DNA of 18,230 bases from CAZCZR01 sp964503455. GTDB taxonomy: Bacteria; Bacillota; Clostridia; UBA1381. The notes under the pieces were generated by a model. The model had not been told where the DNA came from, made no database searches, and worked only from the letters and a program-made list of their open reading frames with translations. Where the stretch lies: assembly GCA_964503455.1 (NCBI GenBank), contig CAZCZR010000033.1:1-18230 (forward strand), given 5' to 3'. Position 1 is the stretch's first letter. Each line of letters starts with the position of its first letter. The translations under genes were made by a program, and so were the position numbers. Positions 1 through 7,153 of the stretch are shown here, piece by piece.

Positions 1-126
1 TAAATAAATATATAATTGTAAAAAAACTGTGAAAACTTTTTCTTTTTCAAATTCCGATTTGCTCAAAATCTCGGATAAAAATATAAATAAAGGAAACAAA
101 TATAAATATATGCAAGATCAGCGCCG

Positions 127-179
127 CTCGGCCGATGCCATCGGGGAGAATCCGTCCGATAAAACAGACATCCGACGGA
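127..179. repeat. Two tandem inverted repeats upstream of the atp promoter
   Basis: A GC-rich island sits in very AT-rich DNA. The first hairpin pairs CCGAT (132-136) with ATCGG (140-144) around a 3-nt loop, and can extend through CTC 127-129 with GAG 146-148. The second pairs 151-160 with 170-179 (one C-C mismatch) around a 9-nt loop. Neither is followed by a T-run on either strand, so they do not look like intrinsic terminators. The role is unknown: a structured RNA, the tail of an upstream element, or an operator-like site are all possible. The rest of 1-217 is AT-rich and holds no gene I can support. Confidence 0.4.
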
Positions 180-217
180 AAATATATAAAAATACACAGT
201 ATTGTATGGAATGTATG

Positions 218-245
218 TTGACTTTTTGTTAATAAGTGATATAAT
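218..245 (+). promoter_or_regulatory. Probable sigma-A promoter of the atp operon
   Basis: A -35-like TTGACT at 218-223 is separated by 16 bp from a perfect TATAAT at 240-245. Transcription would begin near 252, leaving a leader of under 40 nt before the atpI start at 290. No better promoter is visible between here and atpC, which fits one long operon transcript. Confidence 0.65.
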
Positions 246-289
246 AAAATTAAAGGAAGATGAATACGGAATAAAGGAGGCGGTGCGGT

Positions 290-676
290 TTGTCGGGAAC
301 ACTTATAAGAGAGGTGCGCAACATTGCGCTGATAACGGCGGGCTTTGCGGTTGCGCAGCTTCTGATAACGATCCCTGCGGGATATTTCGGTATTCCGGCG
401 GTGACGGGAACGGCGCTTGGATATATAATAGCGCTTGCGAATTTCACGCTTATGGGCATAGTGCTTGAACAGAGCATGACACGGGAAAAGGGCGCGTCGG
501 GATTTATGGGCGTCGGATATATACTGCGTCTTGCCGTAATTGCCGTTGTGATAATATGGGCAATGAAGGCCGATTACATCAATTACGTATGCGCTGTGAT
601 ACCGCTGCTGTTTCCCCAGGCGGCAATATTTATTATAAACGCGTTTCGAAGACGAAAAGGAAGCGGTGAGAAATGA
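290..676 (+). CDS. atpI: ATP synthase subunit I (AtpI)
   Basis: Small membrane protein of 128 aa, in the usual first position of a bacterial F-type ATP synthase operon. AtpI family members assist c-ring assembly in the membrane. Hydrophobic stretches near residues 11-32, 36-58, 73-92 and 97-117 suggest four membrane helices, followed by a basic tail (RRRKGSGEK). The start is a TTG, chosen because a strong AAAGGAGG (273-280) lies 9 nt upstream and no suitable ATG follows nearby. Its stop overlaps the atpB start as ATGA, implying translational coupling. AtpI proteins are poorly conserved, so the call relies on hydropathy, size and position. Confidence 0.85.
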   Translation: MSGTLIREVRNIALITAGFAVAQLLITIPAGYFGIPAVTGTALGYIIALANFTLMGIVLEQSMTREKGASGFMGVGYILRLAVIAVVIIWAMKADYINYVCAVIPLLFPQAAIFIINAFRRRKGSGEK

Positions 677-1395
677 ACGGGCCGAAAATTGTTTTTACAA
701 TACCGGTTCTCGGCGGCATAGAGGTAACGGAAAGCATAGTGAATATGTGGATAGTTATGGCGTTTATTACGGCAGTGTCGGCATGGCTTACGCACGGGCT
801 CAAGGTAAGAAATCCGTCAAAAAAGCAGCTTGCGGCAGAAAAGCTGTATATGATGCTTCACGACCTTGTAAAGGACACAATGGGCGAGAGGTATATGCCT
901 TTTATGCCGTATATAGGCACATTGTTTGCCGTATCTATCATAGGCAGCCTGTCCTCGCTGACCGGACTCAGACCGTACACCGGAGATCTCAGTGTTATAC
1001 TGTCATGGACGATACTTACGTTCCTGATGATACAGATAAACAATATAAAAAGTCACGGCGCGCTCGGCTGGCTGAAATCGTTTACACAGCCGGTGGCGTT
1101 TATAACGCCGCTGAATATCATAAGCGAGATAGCCAACCCTATATCCATGACGTTCCGTCATTTCGGCAATATTGCCGCGGGAATAGTCATAACATCGCTT
1201 GTATACAGCGGACTTGCGGCGCTCAGCTCGGCGGTGCTTTCATGGATACCGAACAGCTTTATAGCGTCGATACCTATATTCCAGCTCGGACTGCCCGCCG
1301 TATTGTCGATATATTTCGACCTGTTTACAAGCTTTTTGCAGGCGTATATCCTGTGTATGCTGACGATGGTGTTCGTCAAGAGCGCGGGTGAGTAG
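673..1395 (+). CDS. atpB: F-type ATP synthase subunit a
   Basis: Membrane stator subunit of F0, 240 aa, which forms the ion half-channels beside the c-ring. The essential arginine is Arg162 in SMTFRHFGN, equivalent to E. coli Arg210. Gln223 in FLQAYIL matches the conserved Gln of the last helix. Several long hydrophobic segments are evident, for example residues 25-42, 77-95, 106-125 and 205-235. Length is normal for a Firmicutes subunit a. The ATG overlaps the atpI stop by 4 nt. A second reading frame is open over the same span (666-1391) but encodes no recognisable protein. Confidence 0.96.
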   Translation: MNGPKIVFTIPVLGGIEVTESIVNMWIVMAFITAVSAWLTHGLKVRNPSKKQLAAEKLYMMLHDLVKDTMGERYMPFMPYIGTLFAVSIIGSLSSLTGLRPYTGDLSVILSWTILTFLMIQINNIKSHGALGWLKSFTQPVAFITPLNIISEIANPISMTFRHFGNIAAGIVITSLVYSGLAALSSAVLSWIPNSFIASIPIFQLGLPAVLSIYFDLFTSFLQAYILCMLTMVFVKSAGE

Positions 1396-1433
1396 TTTAA
1401 GGAAAAATCACAAATAGTAAAGGAGAGATCAAT

Positions 1434-1688
1434 ATGGAAAAAGCGATCGTATTGGCTGCGTCGGCTATAGGCGCGGGACTTGCTATGATAGCGGGTGTGG
1501 GACCGGGTATAGGTCAGGGATTTGCCGCGGGAAAGGCGGCCGAGGCTGTAGGACGTCAGCCGGAGGCAAAGGGCGCGATCACGTCAACGATGCTTTTCGG
1601 CTGCGCCGTTGCGGAGTCAACGGGTATTTACGGACTGGTTGTGGCGCTAATACTGCTGTTTGCGAATCCGCTTATAGGACTTTTGTAA
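1434..1688 (+). CDS. atpE: F-type ATP synthase subunit c, Na+-type
   Basis: Proteolipid of the rotating c-ring, 84 aa with two hydrophobic helices joined by a polar loop (RQPEAKG, 41-47). The ion-carrying carboxylate is Glu61 in helix 2. Residues that bind Na+ in Ilyobacter tartaricus subunit c (Gln32, Val63, Glu65, Ser66, Thr67, Tyr70) are all present at a constant offset of 4: Gln28, Val59, Glu61, Ser62, Thr63 and Tyr66, in GPGIGQG and VAESTGIY. This predicts Na+ coupling, although such rings can also carry H+ when Na+ is low. The ATG at 1434 follows an AAAGGAGAG site. A 38-nt gap separates it from atpB. Confidence 0.97.
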   Translation: MEKAIVLAASAIGAGLAMIAGVGPGIGQGFAAGKAAEAVGRQPEAKGAITSTMLFGCAVAESTGIYGLVVALILLFANPLIGLL

Positions 1689-1706
1689 GGAGAGGAAGGA
1701 ACGGAA

Positions 1707-2201
1707 ATGGAGGAATATTTACCTTTTGTGTCTATCCATACATGGACGGTCATCATGGCATGGGGGAATCTTCTTATTCTGTTTCTGCTTTTGAAGCATT
1801 TTCTGTTCAAACCGATAAAGAGGATACTTGACGAGCGGGAAAAGGAAATAGAAAATGTCTACAAAAGCGCCGAGGACGCTGAAAATTCCGCCCGTAACCT
1901 TAAAACGGAGTACGAGGCGCGTCTGCAAAGCGCGGACGCGGAGGCCGACGGCATAATAAAAGCCGCTGTTGAAAAGGCGTCGCGCCGTTCGGAGGATATA
2001 GTCAGCGAGGCTGACGAAAAAGCAAGGCAGCTTATGGAAAGGTCCCGCCGGCAGATAGAGCGTGACAAGAAGCAGGCTGTGGAGGATGCGCGTGACGATA
2101 TTGCCGCTATGGCTGTGAGCGCGGCTGAAAAACTGATAGGGAAAAGGCTTGAAGCAGAGGACGACGACAAGATCATTTCGGACATAATTGACAGGATTTA
2201 G
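1707..2201 (+). CDS. atpF: F-type ATP synthase subunit b
   Basis: Peripheral stalk subunit of 164 aa that holds F1 static against the rotating ring. One N-terminal membrane helix (about residues 11-34) leads into the family-typical HFLFKPIKRILDERE segment, and then a long, highly charged helix rich in Ala, Glu, Arg and Lys that should form the b-b coiled coil. The C-terminal part (AAEKLIGKRL) is where family members contact subunit delta. The ATG lies 18 nt after atpE, behind an AAGGAGAGG-like site. Only one b-type gene is present, so the stalk is presumably a homodimer. Confidence 0.95.
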   Translation: MEEYLPFVSIHTWTVIMAWGNLLILFLLLKHFLFKPIKRILDEREKEIENVYKSAEDAENSARNLKTEYEARLQSADAEADGIIKAAVEKASRRSEDIVSEADEKARQLMERSRRQIERDKKQAVEDARDDIAAMAVSAAEKLIGKRLEAEDDDKIISDIIDRI

Positions 2202-2212
2202 AGGTGACAGAT

Positions 2213-2779
2213 ATGTCTAAGGCGAAACTTTACGGGCAGTCACTGTATACTCTTGCCGAAAAGGAAGGTGCAGCGGATATAATACTTGCCGATTTGAGGG
2301 AGATAGAGAGCGTTTTTCGCGAGCATCCCGGCTACATGAAAATACTTGATTCTCCGCGTATGGGCAGGGAAGATCTTATGAACATCCTCAACGAGGATTT
2401 TTTCGGCAAAGTACACCGTTATACGCTCAGTTTTTTAAAGTTCCTGAGCGAGCGGCGCATGACGCGTCATATCAGCGAATGTCTTGAGGAGTATGAACGG
2501 CTGTACAACGAGAGCCGCAATATATTTGTTGTGGAGGTCACCACGGCAAAGCCCTTGAGCGATGAGCTTGCAAAAAAGCTTGTGGCAAGGCTTGAGTCAA
2601 AGACCGGCGGCAGTGTCATACTGAAAAAACATATTGACGAGAGCTGCATAGGCGGTATTATAATCGACACCGGCGGCAAAACAATAGATTCAAGCCTTAA
2701 GTCGGAGCTTGCCGGACTTAAGCAGGCTATGACCGGCGGGACTGTTGAAGTAGGAGAGGAAAATGCAGGATCTAAGTAA
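2213..2779 (+). CDS. atpH: F-type ATP synthase subunit delta
   Basis: Links the peripheral stalk to the top of F1 (OSCP homologue); 188 aa. The N-terminal part is a helical domain (MSKAKLYGQSLYTLA). The C-terminal part carries the family pattern IGGIIIDTGGKTIDSSLKSE. I chose the ATG at 2213 because GAGGTG (2201-2206) is well spaced before it. The in-frame GTG at 2204 overlaps that same site and has no site of its own. The 3' end overlaps the atpA start by 17 nt, so delta and alpha are probably translationally coupled. Confidence 0.95.
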   Translation: MSKAKLYGQSLYTLAEKEGAADIILADLREIESVFREHPGYMKILDSPRMGREDLMNILNEDFFGKVHRYTLSFLKFLSERRMTRHISECLEEYERLYNESRNIFVVEVTTAKPLSDELAKKLVARLESKTGGSVILKKHIDESCIGGIIIDTGGKTIDSSLKSELAGLKQAMTGGTVEVGEENAGSK

Positions 2780-4262
2780 AGTTATCATTGACCGCATTAA
2801 AAATTATGAAAACGTTATAAAGGAAACGGAAACAGGCTATATAATCGAAGTCGGTGACGGTATCGCGCGGATACACGGTCTGGAGAATTGTATGGCGGGC
2901 GAGCTTATAGAGCTTGAGGGCGGCGTTATGTCCATGGCGATGAATCTTGAGGAGGACAACGTGAGCGTTATAGTCCTTGGCGAGGATTCGCATATAAAGG
3001 AAGGCAGCGCGGCAAAGAGGACGGGAAAGGTCATAAACGTACCCGTCGGCGAGGGGATCATCGGCAGAGTTTTGGACGCTTTGGGACGGCCTATCGACGG
3101 AAAGGGCGGCGTGGAAGCCGCTGAATACAGGGCCGTGGAGTCACCGGCATCGGGTATAATAGAAAGAAAATCGGTAAGCGTGCCGCTTCAAACGGGCATC
3201 AAGGCGATAGATTCCATGATACCGATCGGCAGAGGACAGCGCGAGCTTATAATAGGCGACCGCCAGACAGGAAAGACCTCTATAGCGATAGATACCATAA
3301 TCAACCAGAAAAATGCGGACGTTATATGTATTTACGTTGCCATAGGACAGAAACGCTCCACAGTTGCGTCTATAGTCGATACGCTTGAACGGGCGGGAGC
3401 TATGGATTACACCATAGTCGTTTCCGCAACCGCATCGGAGCCTCCAGCCATGCTTTATATAGCGCCGTACGCGGGCTGCGCCATGGGCGAGTATTTTATG
3501 TACAAGGGCAAGGACGCGCTTATAATCTACGATGATCTTTCAAAACACGCTGTGGCGTACAGGGCGCTGTCGCTTCTTTTAAGACGCTCTCCTGGAAGAG
3601 AGGCATATCCGGGCGATGTGTTTTATCTCCATTCAAGGCTGCTTGAAAGAGCGGCGAGACTATCCGATGAGCTTGGCGGCGGTTCCCTTACGGCGCTGCC
3701 TATAATAGAAACGCAGGCGGGAGACGTGTCGGCGTACATTCCGACGAATGTCATCTCAATAACCGACGGTCAGATATTTCTTGAAACGGAGCTGTTCCAT
3801 TCGGGAATAATGCCTGCGGTAAATCCCGGCATAAGCGTGTCGCGTGTCGGTGGAAACGCGCAGATAAAGGCGATGAAGAAGGTCGCCGGCAGCTTGAAGC
3901 TGTCGTATTCGCAGTATCGCGAGCTGCAGGCGTTCGCGCAGTTCGGGTCCGATCTCGATAAGGATACGAAGGCGCGTCTTGCGAAGGGAGAGAGAATAGT
4001 GGAGGTGCTTAAGCAGGACAGGAACGCGCCTGTAAGGGTAGAGCTTCAGGTGGCGATCATATACGCCGTTGTGAATGATATGCTCGAAGATATTCCGACC
4101 GATAAGATACACGAATTTGAACGGGAGCTGTTTTATCATATAGAGAACAAAGCGCCCGATATAATCGGGAACATTTCCCTGACGGGGGATCTTGACAATA
4201 ATACCGAGGATAAATTAAGGCGCGCCATAGAGGAGTGCAAAAGCGTTTTTAAAGGAGAGTAA
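2763..4262 (+). CDS. atpA: F-type ATP synthase subunit alpha
   Basis: Non-catalytic nucleotide-binding subunit of the alpha3-beta3 hexamer, 499 aa, the usual length. The N-terminal beta-barrel is followed by the P-loop GDRQTGKT (165-172), the Walker B region ALIIYDDLS (252-260) and the arginine finger Arg361 in ISVSRVGG, which completes the catalytic site on the neighbouring beta subunit. The C-terminal helical domain is intact. A site AGGAGAGG (2752-2759) precedes the ATG and lies inside the end of atpH. The atpG start follows the stop after only 3 nt. Confidence 0.98.
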   Translation: MQDLSKVIIDRIKNYENVIKETETGYIIEVGDGIARIHGLENCMAGELIELEGGVMSMAMNLEEDNVSVIVLGEDSHIKEGSAAKRTGKVINVPVGEGIIGRVLDALGRPIDGKGGVEAAEYRAVESPASGIIERKSVSVPLQTGIKAIDSMIPIGRGQRELIIGDRQTGKTSIAIDTIINQKNADVICIYVAIGQKRSTVASIVDTLERAGAMDYTIVVSATASEPPAMLYIAPYAGCAMGEYFMYKGKDALIIYDDLSKHAVAYRALSLLLRRSPGREAYPGDVFYLHSRLLERAARLSDELGGGSLTALPIIETQAGDVSAYIPTNVISITDGQIFLETELFHSGIMPAVNPGISVSRVGGNAQIKAMKKVAGSLKLSYSQYRELQAFAQFGSDLDKDTKARLAKGERIVEVLKQDRNAPVRVELQVAIIYAVVNDMLEDIPTDKIHEFERELFYHIENKAPDIIGNISLTGDLDNNTEDKLRRAIEECKSVFKGE

Positions 4263-4265
4263 GCC

Positions 4266-5108
4266 ATGTCCGCGTCATCGATGAAAGCGATCAAAAACAG
4301 AATAAAAAGTATTCGCTCCACGATGCAGATCACAAAAGCCATGGAGCTTGTGGCGACCTCGAAGATGCGCGCGGCCGCGGAGAGGATAGAACATTCCAAG
4401 CCGTATTTCAATGTGCTTAGAGAAACGATTGAGGATATAGCCAAGGACAACAATGATTTCTCGTCGGTGTTTACGCGTGTGCGCGAGGGAAAGACGTGCC
4501 ATATAGTTATCGCCGGCGACAGGGGACTTGCGGGCGGATATAACCACAACCTCTTTAAGTCGCTTAATGTAAAAAGCGGGGATATAATATTTCCCATAGG
4601 CAAAAAGGCGGCGGAATATTTCAGCGAAGCGGATATATATACGCAAGCTTACTTAAAGGCGGGGGACATAAAAATATCCGACTGCCGCGCCATGGGTCAG
4701 CTGCTTGCAAAAGCGTATAAAAAGGGCGAGTTCACGCGGCTTACGCTGTCGTATACAAGCTTTGTGAACGCGCTTGTGCAGGAGCCGAAAACGGTGAATA
4801 TGCTGCCCGTATACGTGGAAAACACAAAAGAGGGAAGAAAAAATGTCAGCTGCAGCCTGACAATATATGAGCCTGACGCTGAAACGGCGTTTGATCAGAT
4901 AATACCTTATTATTTGTCAGGCATGATATACGGCGCGGCTGCGGAATCGGTGGCGTCGGAGCTTTCGGCGAGGAGAAACGCCATGCGATCCGCAACGGAT
5001 AACGCATCTGAAATGATAGCGGACCTCAACCTTGAATATAACCGTGCGCGTCAGGCGTCGATAACTCAGGAGCTTACCGAGATAATCGCCGGCGCACAAA
5101 ATTTGTAA
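4266..5108 (+). CDS. atpG: F-type ATP synthase subunit gamma
   Basis: Central rotor shaft, 280 aa. The N-terminal helix with the family signature STMQITKAMELVATSKM and the C-terminal helix (ARQASITQELTEIIAGAQNL) form the coiled coil that turns inside the alpha3-beta3 hexamer. The middle is the Rossmann-like domain (IVIAGDRGLAGGYN near residues 78-91). An AAAGGAGAG site overlaps the atpA stop region, and the ATG lies 3 nt after it. Length and both termini are normal. Confidence 0.97.
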   Translation: MSASSMKAIKNRIKSIRSTMQITKAMELVATSKMRAAAERIEHSKPYFNVLRETIEDIAKDNNDFSSVFTRVREGKTCHIVIAGDRGLAGGYNHNLFKSLNVKSGDIIFPIGKKAAEYFSEADIYTQAYLKAGDIKISDCRAMGQLLAKAYKKGEFTRLTLSYTSFVNALVQEPKTVNMLPVYVENTKEGRKNVSCSLTIYEPDAETAFDQIIPYYLSGMIYGAAAESVASELSARRNAMRSATDNASEMIADLNLEYNRARQASITQELTEIIAGAQNL

Positions 5109-5124
5109 AGAAGGATCTGAAGCA

Positions 5125-6519
5125 ATGAAGAATACGGGGAAAATAATTCAGATAATCGGTCCTGTGATCGATGTGCGCTTTGAAAAGGGCAGGCTTCCCG
5201 AGCTGCTCAATGCCATAGAAATAAACAATAACGGCAAAAAGCTTATCGCGGAGGCAGCCCAGCATATAGGCAACAATGTGGTGCGCTGTATCTGTATGGG
5301 TGCAACGGAGGGACTTGTTCGCGGAGCGGACGCCGTTGATACGGGAGCGGGAATAACCGTTCCCGTGGGGAACAAAACTCTCGGACGTATATTTAACGTT
5401 CTGGGCGACGCGGTTGACAATATGCCCGCCCCCGAAACGGAGGAAAGATGGTGTATTCACCGCGAGCCGCCCGCCTACGATCAGCAGGATCCGACAACGG
5501 AGATCCTTGAAACGGGAATAAAAGTCGTGGATCTGATAGCGCCGTATGCAAGAGGCGGGAAGATAGGTCTTTTCGGCGGCGCGGGAGTCGGCAAGACTGT
5601 GCTTATCATGGAGCTTATCAACAATATAGCCAAGGAACACGGCGGTATAAGCGTGTTTACGGGCGTGGGCGAGAGAACCCGCGAGGGAAACGATCTGTAT
5701 AATGAGATGAAAGAGTCCGGTGTTCTTGAAAAGACCGCGCTTGTTTACGGTCAGATGAACGAGCCGCCGGGGGCAAGAATGAGAGTCGCGCTTACCGGTC
5801 TTACCATGGCGGAATATTTCCGCGATAAACAGCATCAGGACGTGCTTCTGTTCATAGACAACATCTTCCGTTTCACACAGGCCGGTTCGGAGGTATCGGC
5901 GCTTATAGGCAGGATCCCGTCAGCGGTGGGGTATCAGCCGACGCTTTCAACGGAGATGGGCGCCTTGCAGGAGAGGATCACCTCCACGAAGAACGGCTCG
6001 ATAACGTCCATACAGGCGGTTTATGTGCCGGCTGACGACCTTACCGATCCCGCTCCGGCCACGACATTCGCGCATCTTGACGCTACGACAGTGCTTTCGA
6101 GAAGAATATCGTCTATGGGAATATATCCCGCAGTAGATCCGCTGGAGTCCGCCTCGCGCATACTTACGCCGGATATTGTGGGCAGGGAGCATTACGAAAC
6201 GGCGCGCGCGGTGCAGAGAATACTTCAAAGGTATACCGAGCTTCAGGATATAATCGCCATAATGGGTATGGACGAGCTGAGCGAGGAGGATAAGAACACG
6301 GTCAACCGCGCGAGAAAAATACAGCGGTTTTTGTCGCAGCCGTTCGCTGTGGCGGAGCAGTTTACCGGCATGAAGGGCAAATACGTGCCTGTCAGGGAAA
6401 CCGTGCGCGGCTTTAGGGAAATAATCGAAGGCAAATGCGACGATATACCGGAAGCCTGCTTCCTGTTTGCCGGAGGCATTGACGAGGTGAGGGAAAAAGC
6501 GGAGCGGCTAAGGGCATAG
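5125..6519 (+). CDS. atpD: F-type ATP synthase subunit beta
   Basis: Catalytic subunit where ATP is made or hydrolysed, 464 aa. Visible motifs in order are the P-loop GGAGVGKT (151-158), GERTREGNDLY (182-192) with the catalytic glutamate at 183, Walker B LLFIDNIFRF (241-250), and DELSEED (383-389), which contacts gamma and epsilon. All key residues are intact. The ATG lies 16 nt after atpG with AAGGAT upstream. A 67-nt gap to atpC is longer than the other gaps in this operon and contains an inverted repeat. Confidence 0.98.
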   Translation: MKNTGKIIQIIGPVIDVRFEKGRLPELLNAIEINNNGKKLIAEAAQHIGNNVVRCICMGATEGLVRGADAVDTGAGITVPVGNKTLGRIFNVLGDAVDNMPAPETEERWCIHREPPAYDQQDPTTEILETGIKVVDLIAPYARGGKIGLFGGAGVGKTVLIMELINNIAKEHGGISVFTGVGERTREGNDLYNEMKESGVLEKTALVYGQMNEPPGARMRVALTGLTMAEYFRDKQHQDVLLFIDNIFRFTQAGSEVSALIGRIPSAVGYQPTLSTEMGALQERITSTKNGSITSIQAVYVPADDLTDPAPATTFAHLDATTVLSRRISSMGIYPAVDPLESASRILTPDIVGREHYETARAVQRILQRYTELQDIIAIMGMDELSEEDKNTVNRARKIQRFLSQPFAVAEQFTGMKGKYVPVRETVRGFREIIEGKCDDIPEACFLFAGGIDEVREKAERLRA

Positions 6520-6524
6520 GTTCG

Positions 6525-6542
6525 GATAAAAGCGCTCTTATC
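6525..6542. repeat. 18-bp near-perfect palindrome between atpD and atpC
   Basis: The two halves mirror each other around GCGC with one mismatched pair (A6530 and C6537), running from GATAA to TTATC. With no unpaired spacer it would make only a weak RNA hairpin, and no T-run follows directly, so it is a poor terminator. It could trim or stabilise the mRNA, or be chance. Confidence 0.3.
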
Positions 6543-6586
6543 AGCAGCTTTTCGGAGCTTGATTTTGTAAAAAGGAGTTAGCGATC

Positions 6587-6982
6587 ATGTTTCATTTGCA
6601 GATAGTCACGCCCGACGGGCTTATGTATGACGGCGGCGCGCAAAGAATAACGGTACGCACCACCGAGGGCGATGCGGGCATAATGAGCGGTCATGCCGAT
6701 TATGTAAGTCCGCTGGCTACAGGAGCCGCAAAAATAGTCACGCAAGACGGAACGGAACGCACTGCCGCCTGTTCGGGAGGACTTATAAGCGTCAAGCGCG
6801 GCGTAACGCGTCTTGCCGCAGACACTTTTGAATGGGCGGAGGATATAGATGTCGAGCGCGCCAGACGCGCGAAGGAACGCGCCGAAAATACAATATCCCG
6901 CGTGTCCGGCTATGAGGAAAGGGCGGCTGAAATAAAACTGAAACGCGCTCTTACAAGAATACGCGTGGGAGAAATGAGATAA
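6587..6982 (+). CDS. atpC: F-type ATP synthase subunit epsilon
   Basis: Rotor subunit of 131 aa that sits with gamma on the c-ring and in many bacteria restrains ATP hydrolysis. The N-terminal beta-sandwich (MFHLQIVTPDG, then GDAGIMSGHADYVSPLATG) is followed by a charged two-helix C-terminal domain (about residues 88-131, rich in Arg, Glu and Ala). The ATG is preceded by AAAAAGGAG. It is the last gene of the operon. Its final codons (GAA ATG AGA TAA) form the first copy of a 14-bp tandem repeat that runs into the spacer. Confidence 0.95.
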   Translation: MFHLQIVTPDGLMYDGGAQRITVRTTEGDAGIMSGHADYVSPLATGAAKIVTQDGTERTAACSGGLISVKRGVTRLAADTFEWAEDIDVERARRAKERAENTISRVSGYEERAAEIKLKRALTRIRVGEMR

Positions 6983-7010
6983 GAGAAATGATATAAGGGA
7001 AATGAGATAA
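6969..7010 (+). repeat. Three tandem 14-bp repeats over the atpC stop codon
   Basis: The copies are GAGAAATGAGATAA (6969-6982), GAGAAATGATATAA (6983-6996) and GGGAAATGAGATAA (6997-7010), each differing from the first at one position at most. The first contains the last codons and stop of atpC. Because the unit is not a multiple of three, later copies place a stop in other frames. Slipped-strand duplication is the simplest origin. Confidence 0.8.
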
Positions 7011-7021
7011 AACAAACACGA

Positions 7022-7044
7022 GGCGGCATTGACCGCCCCTTTTT
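7022..7044 (+). terminator. Intrinsic terminator of the atp operon
   Basis: GGCGG (7022-7026) pairs with CCGCC (7033-7037) around a 6-nt loop and is followed within 2 nt by TTTTT (7040-7044). The stem is short but GC-only. It sits 39 nt after atpC and 30 nt before the iorA promoter, as expected for an operon boundary. Confidence 0.7.
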
Positions 7045-7073
7045 GCGTATTTTATCTTTTTTATAAAAAACTA

Positions 7074-7102
7074 TTGACGTGTTGAGGGAAATTTGTTAAA
7101 AT
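7074..7102 (+). promoter_or_regulatory. Sigma-A promoter of the ior-paaK cluster
   Basis: TTGACG at 7074-7079 and TAAAAT at 7097-7102 are 17 bp apart, close to consensus. Transcription should start near 7109. An 8-bp palindrome ATACGTAT (7126-7133) lies in the short leader and could be an operator, but it is too short to insist on. No riboswitch-sized leader exists before the start codon at 7154. Confidence 0.75.
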
Positions 7103-7153
7103 AGCTATATAATAAGTATATACGAATACGTATCGGAAAGGATGGAATAAACG

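Noticed and set aside
59..87. Possible promoter TTGCTC, 17 bp, TATAAA
   Set aside because: The -35 matches consensus at only three positions, and the AT-rich background makes TATAAA common; no gene follows it.
29..232. 67-residue open frame starting with GTG upstream of atpI
   Set aside because: No ribosome binding site, runs through the inverted repeats and ends inside the atp promoter; the product resembles nothing known to me.
666..1391. 241-residue open frame overlapping atpB in another frame
   Set aside because: Low-complexity Tyr/Arg-rich product with no family resemblance; atpB in the alternative frame has the essential motifs.
5074..5835. 253-residue antisense open frame across atpD
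   Set aside because: Lies fully against conserved atpG/atpD sequence, has no start signal, and is a by-product of codon bias.
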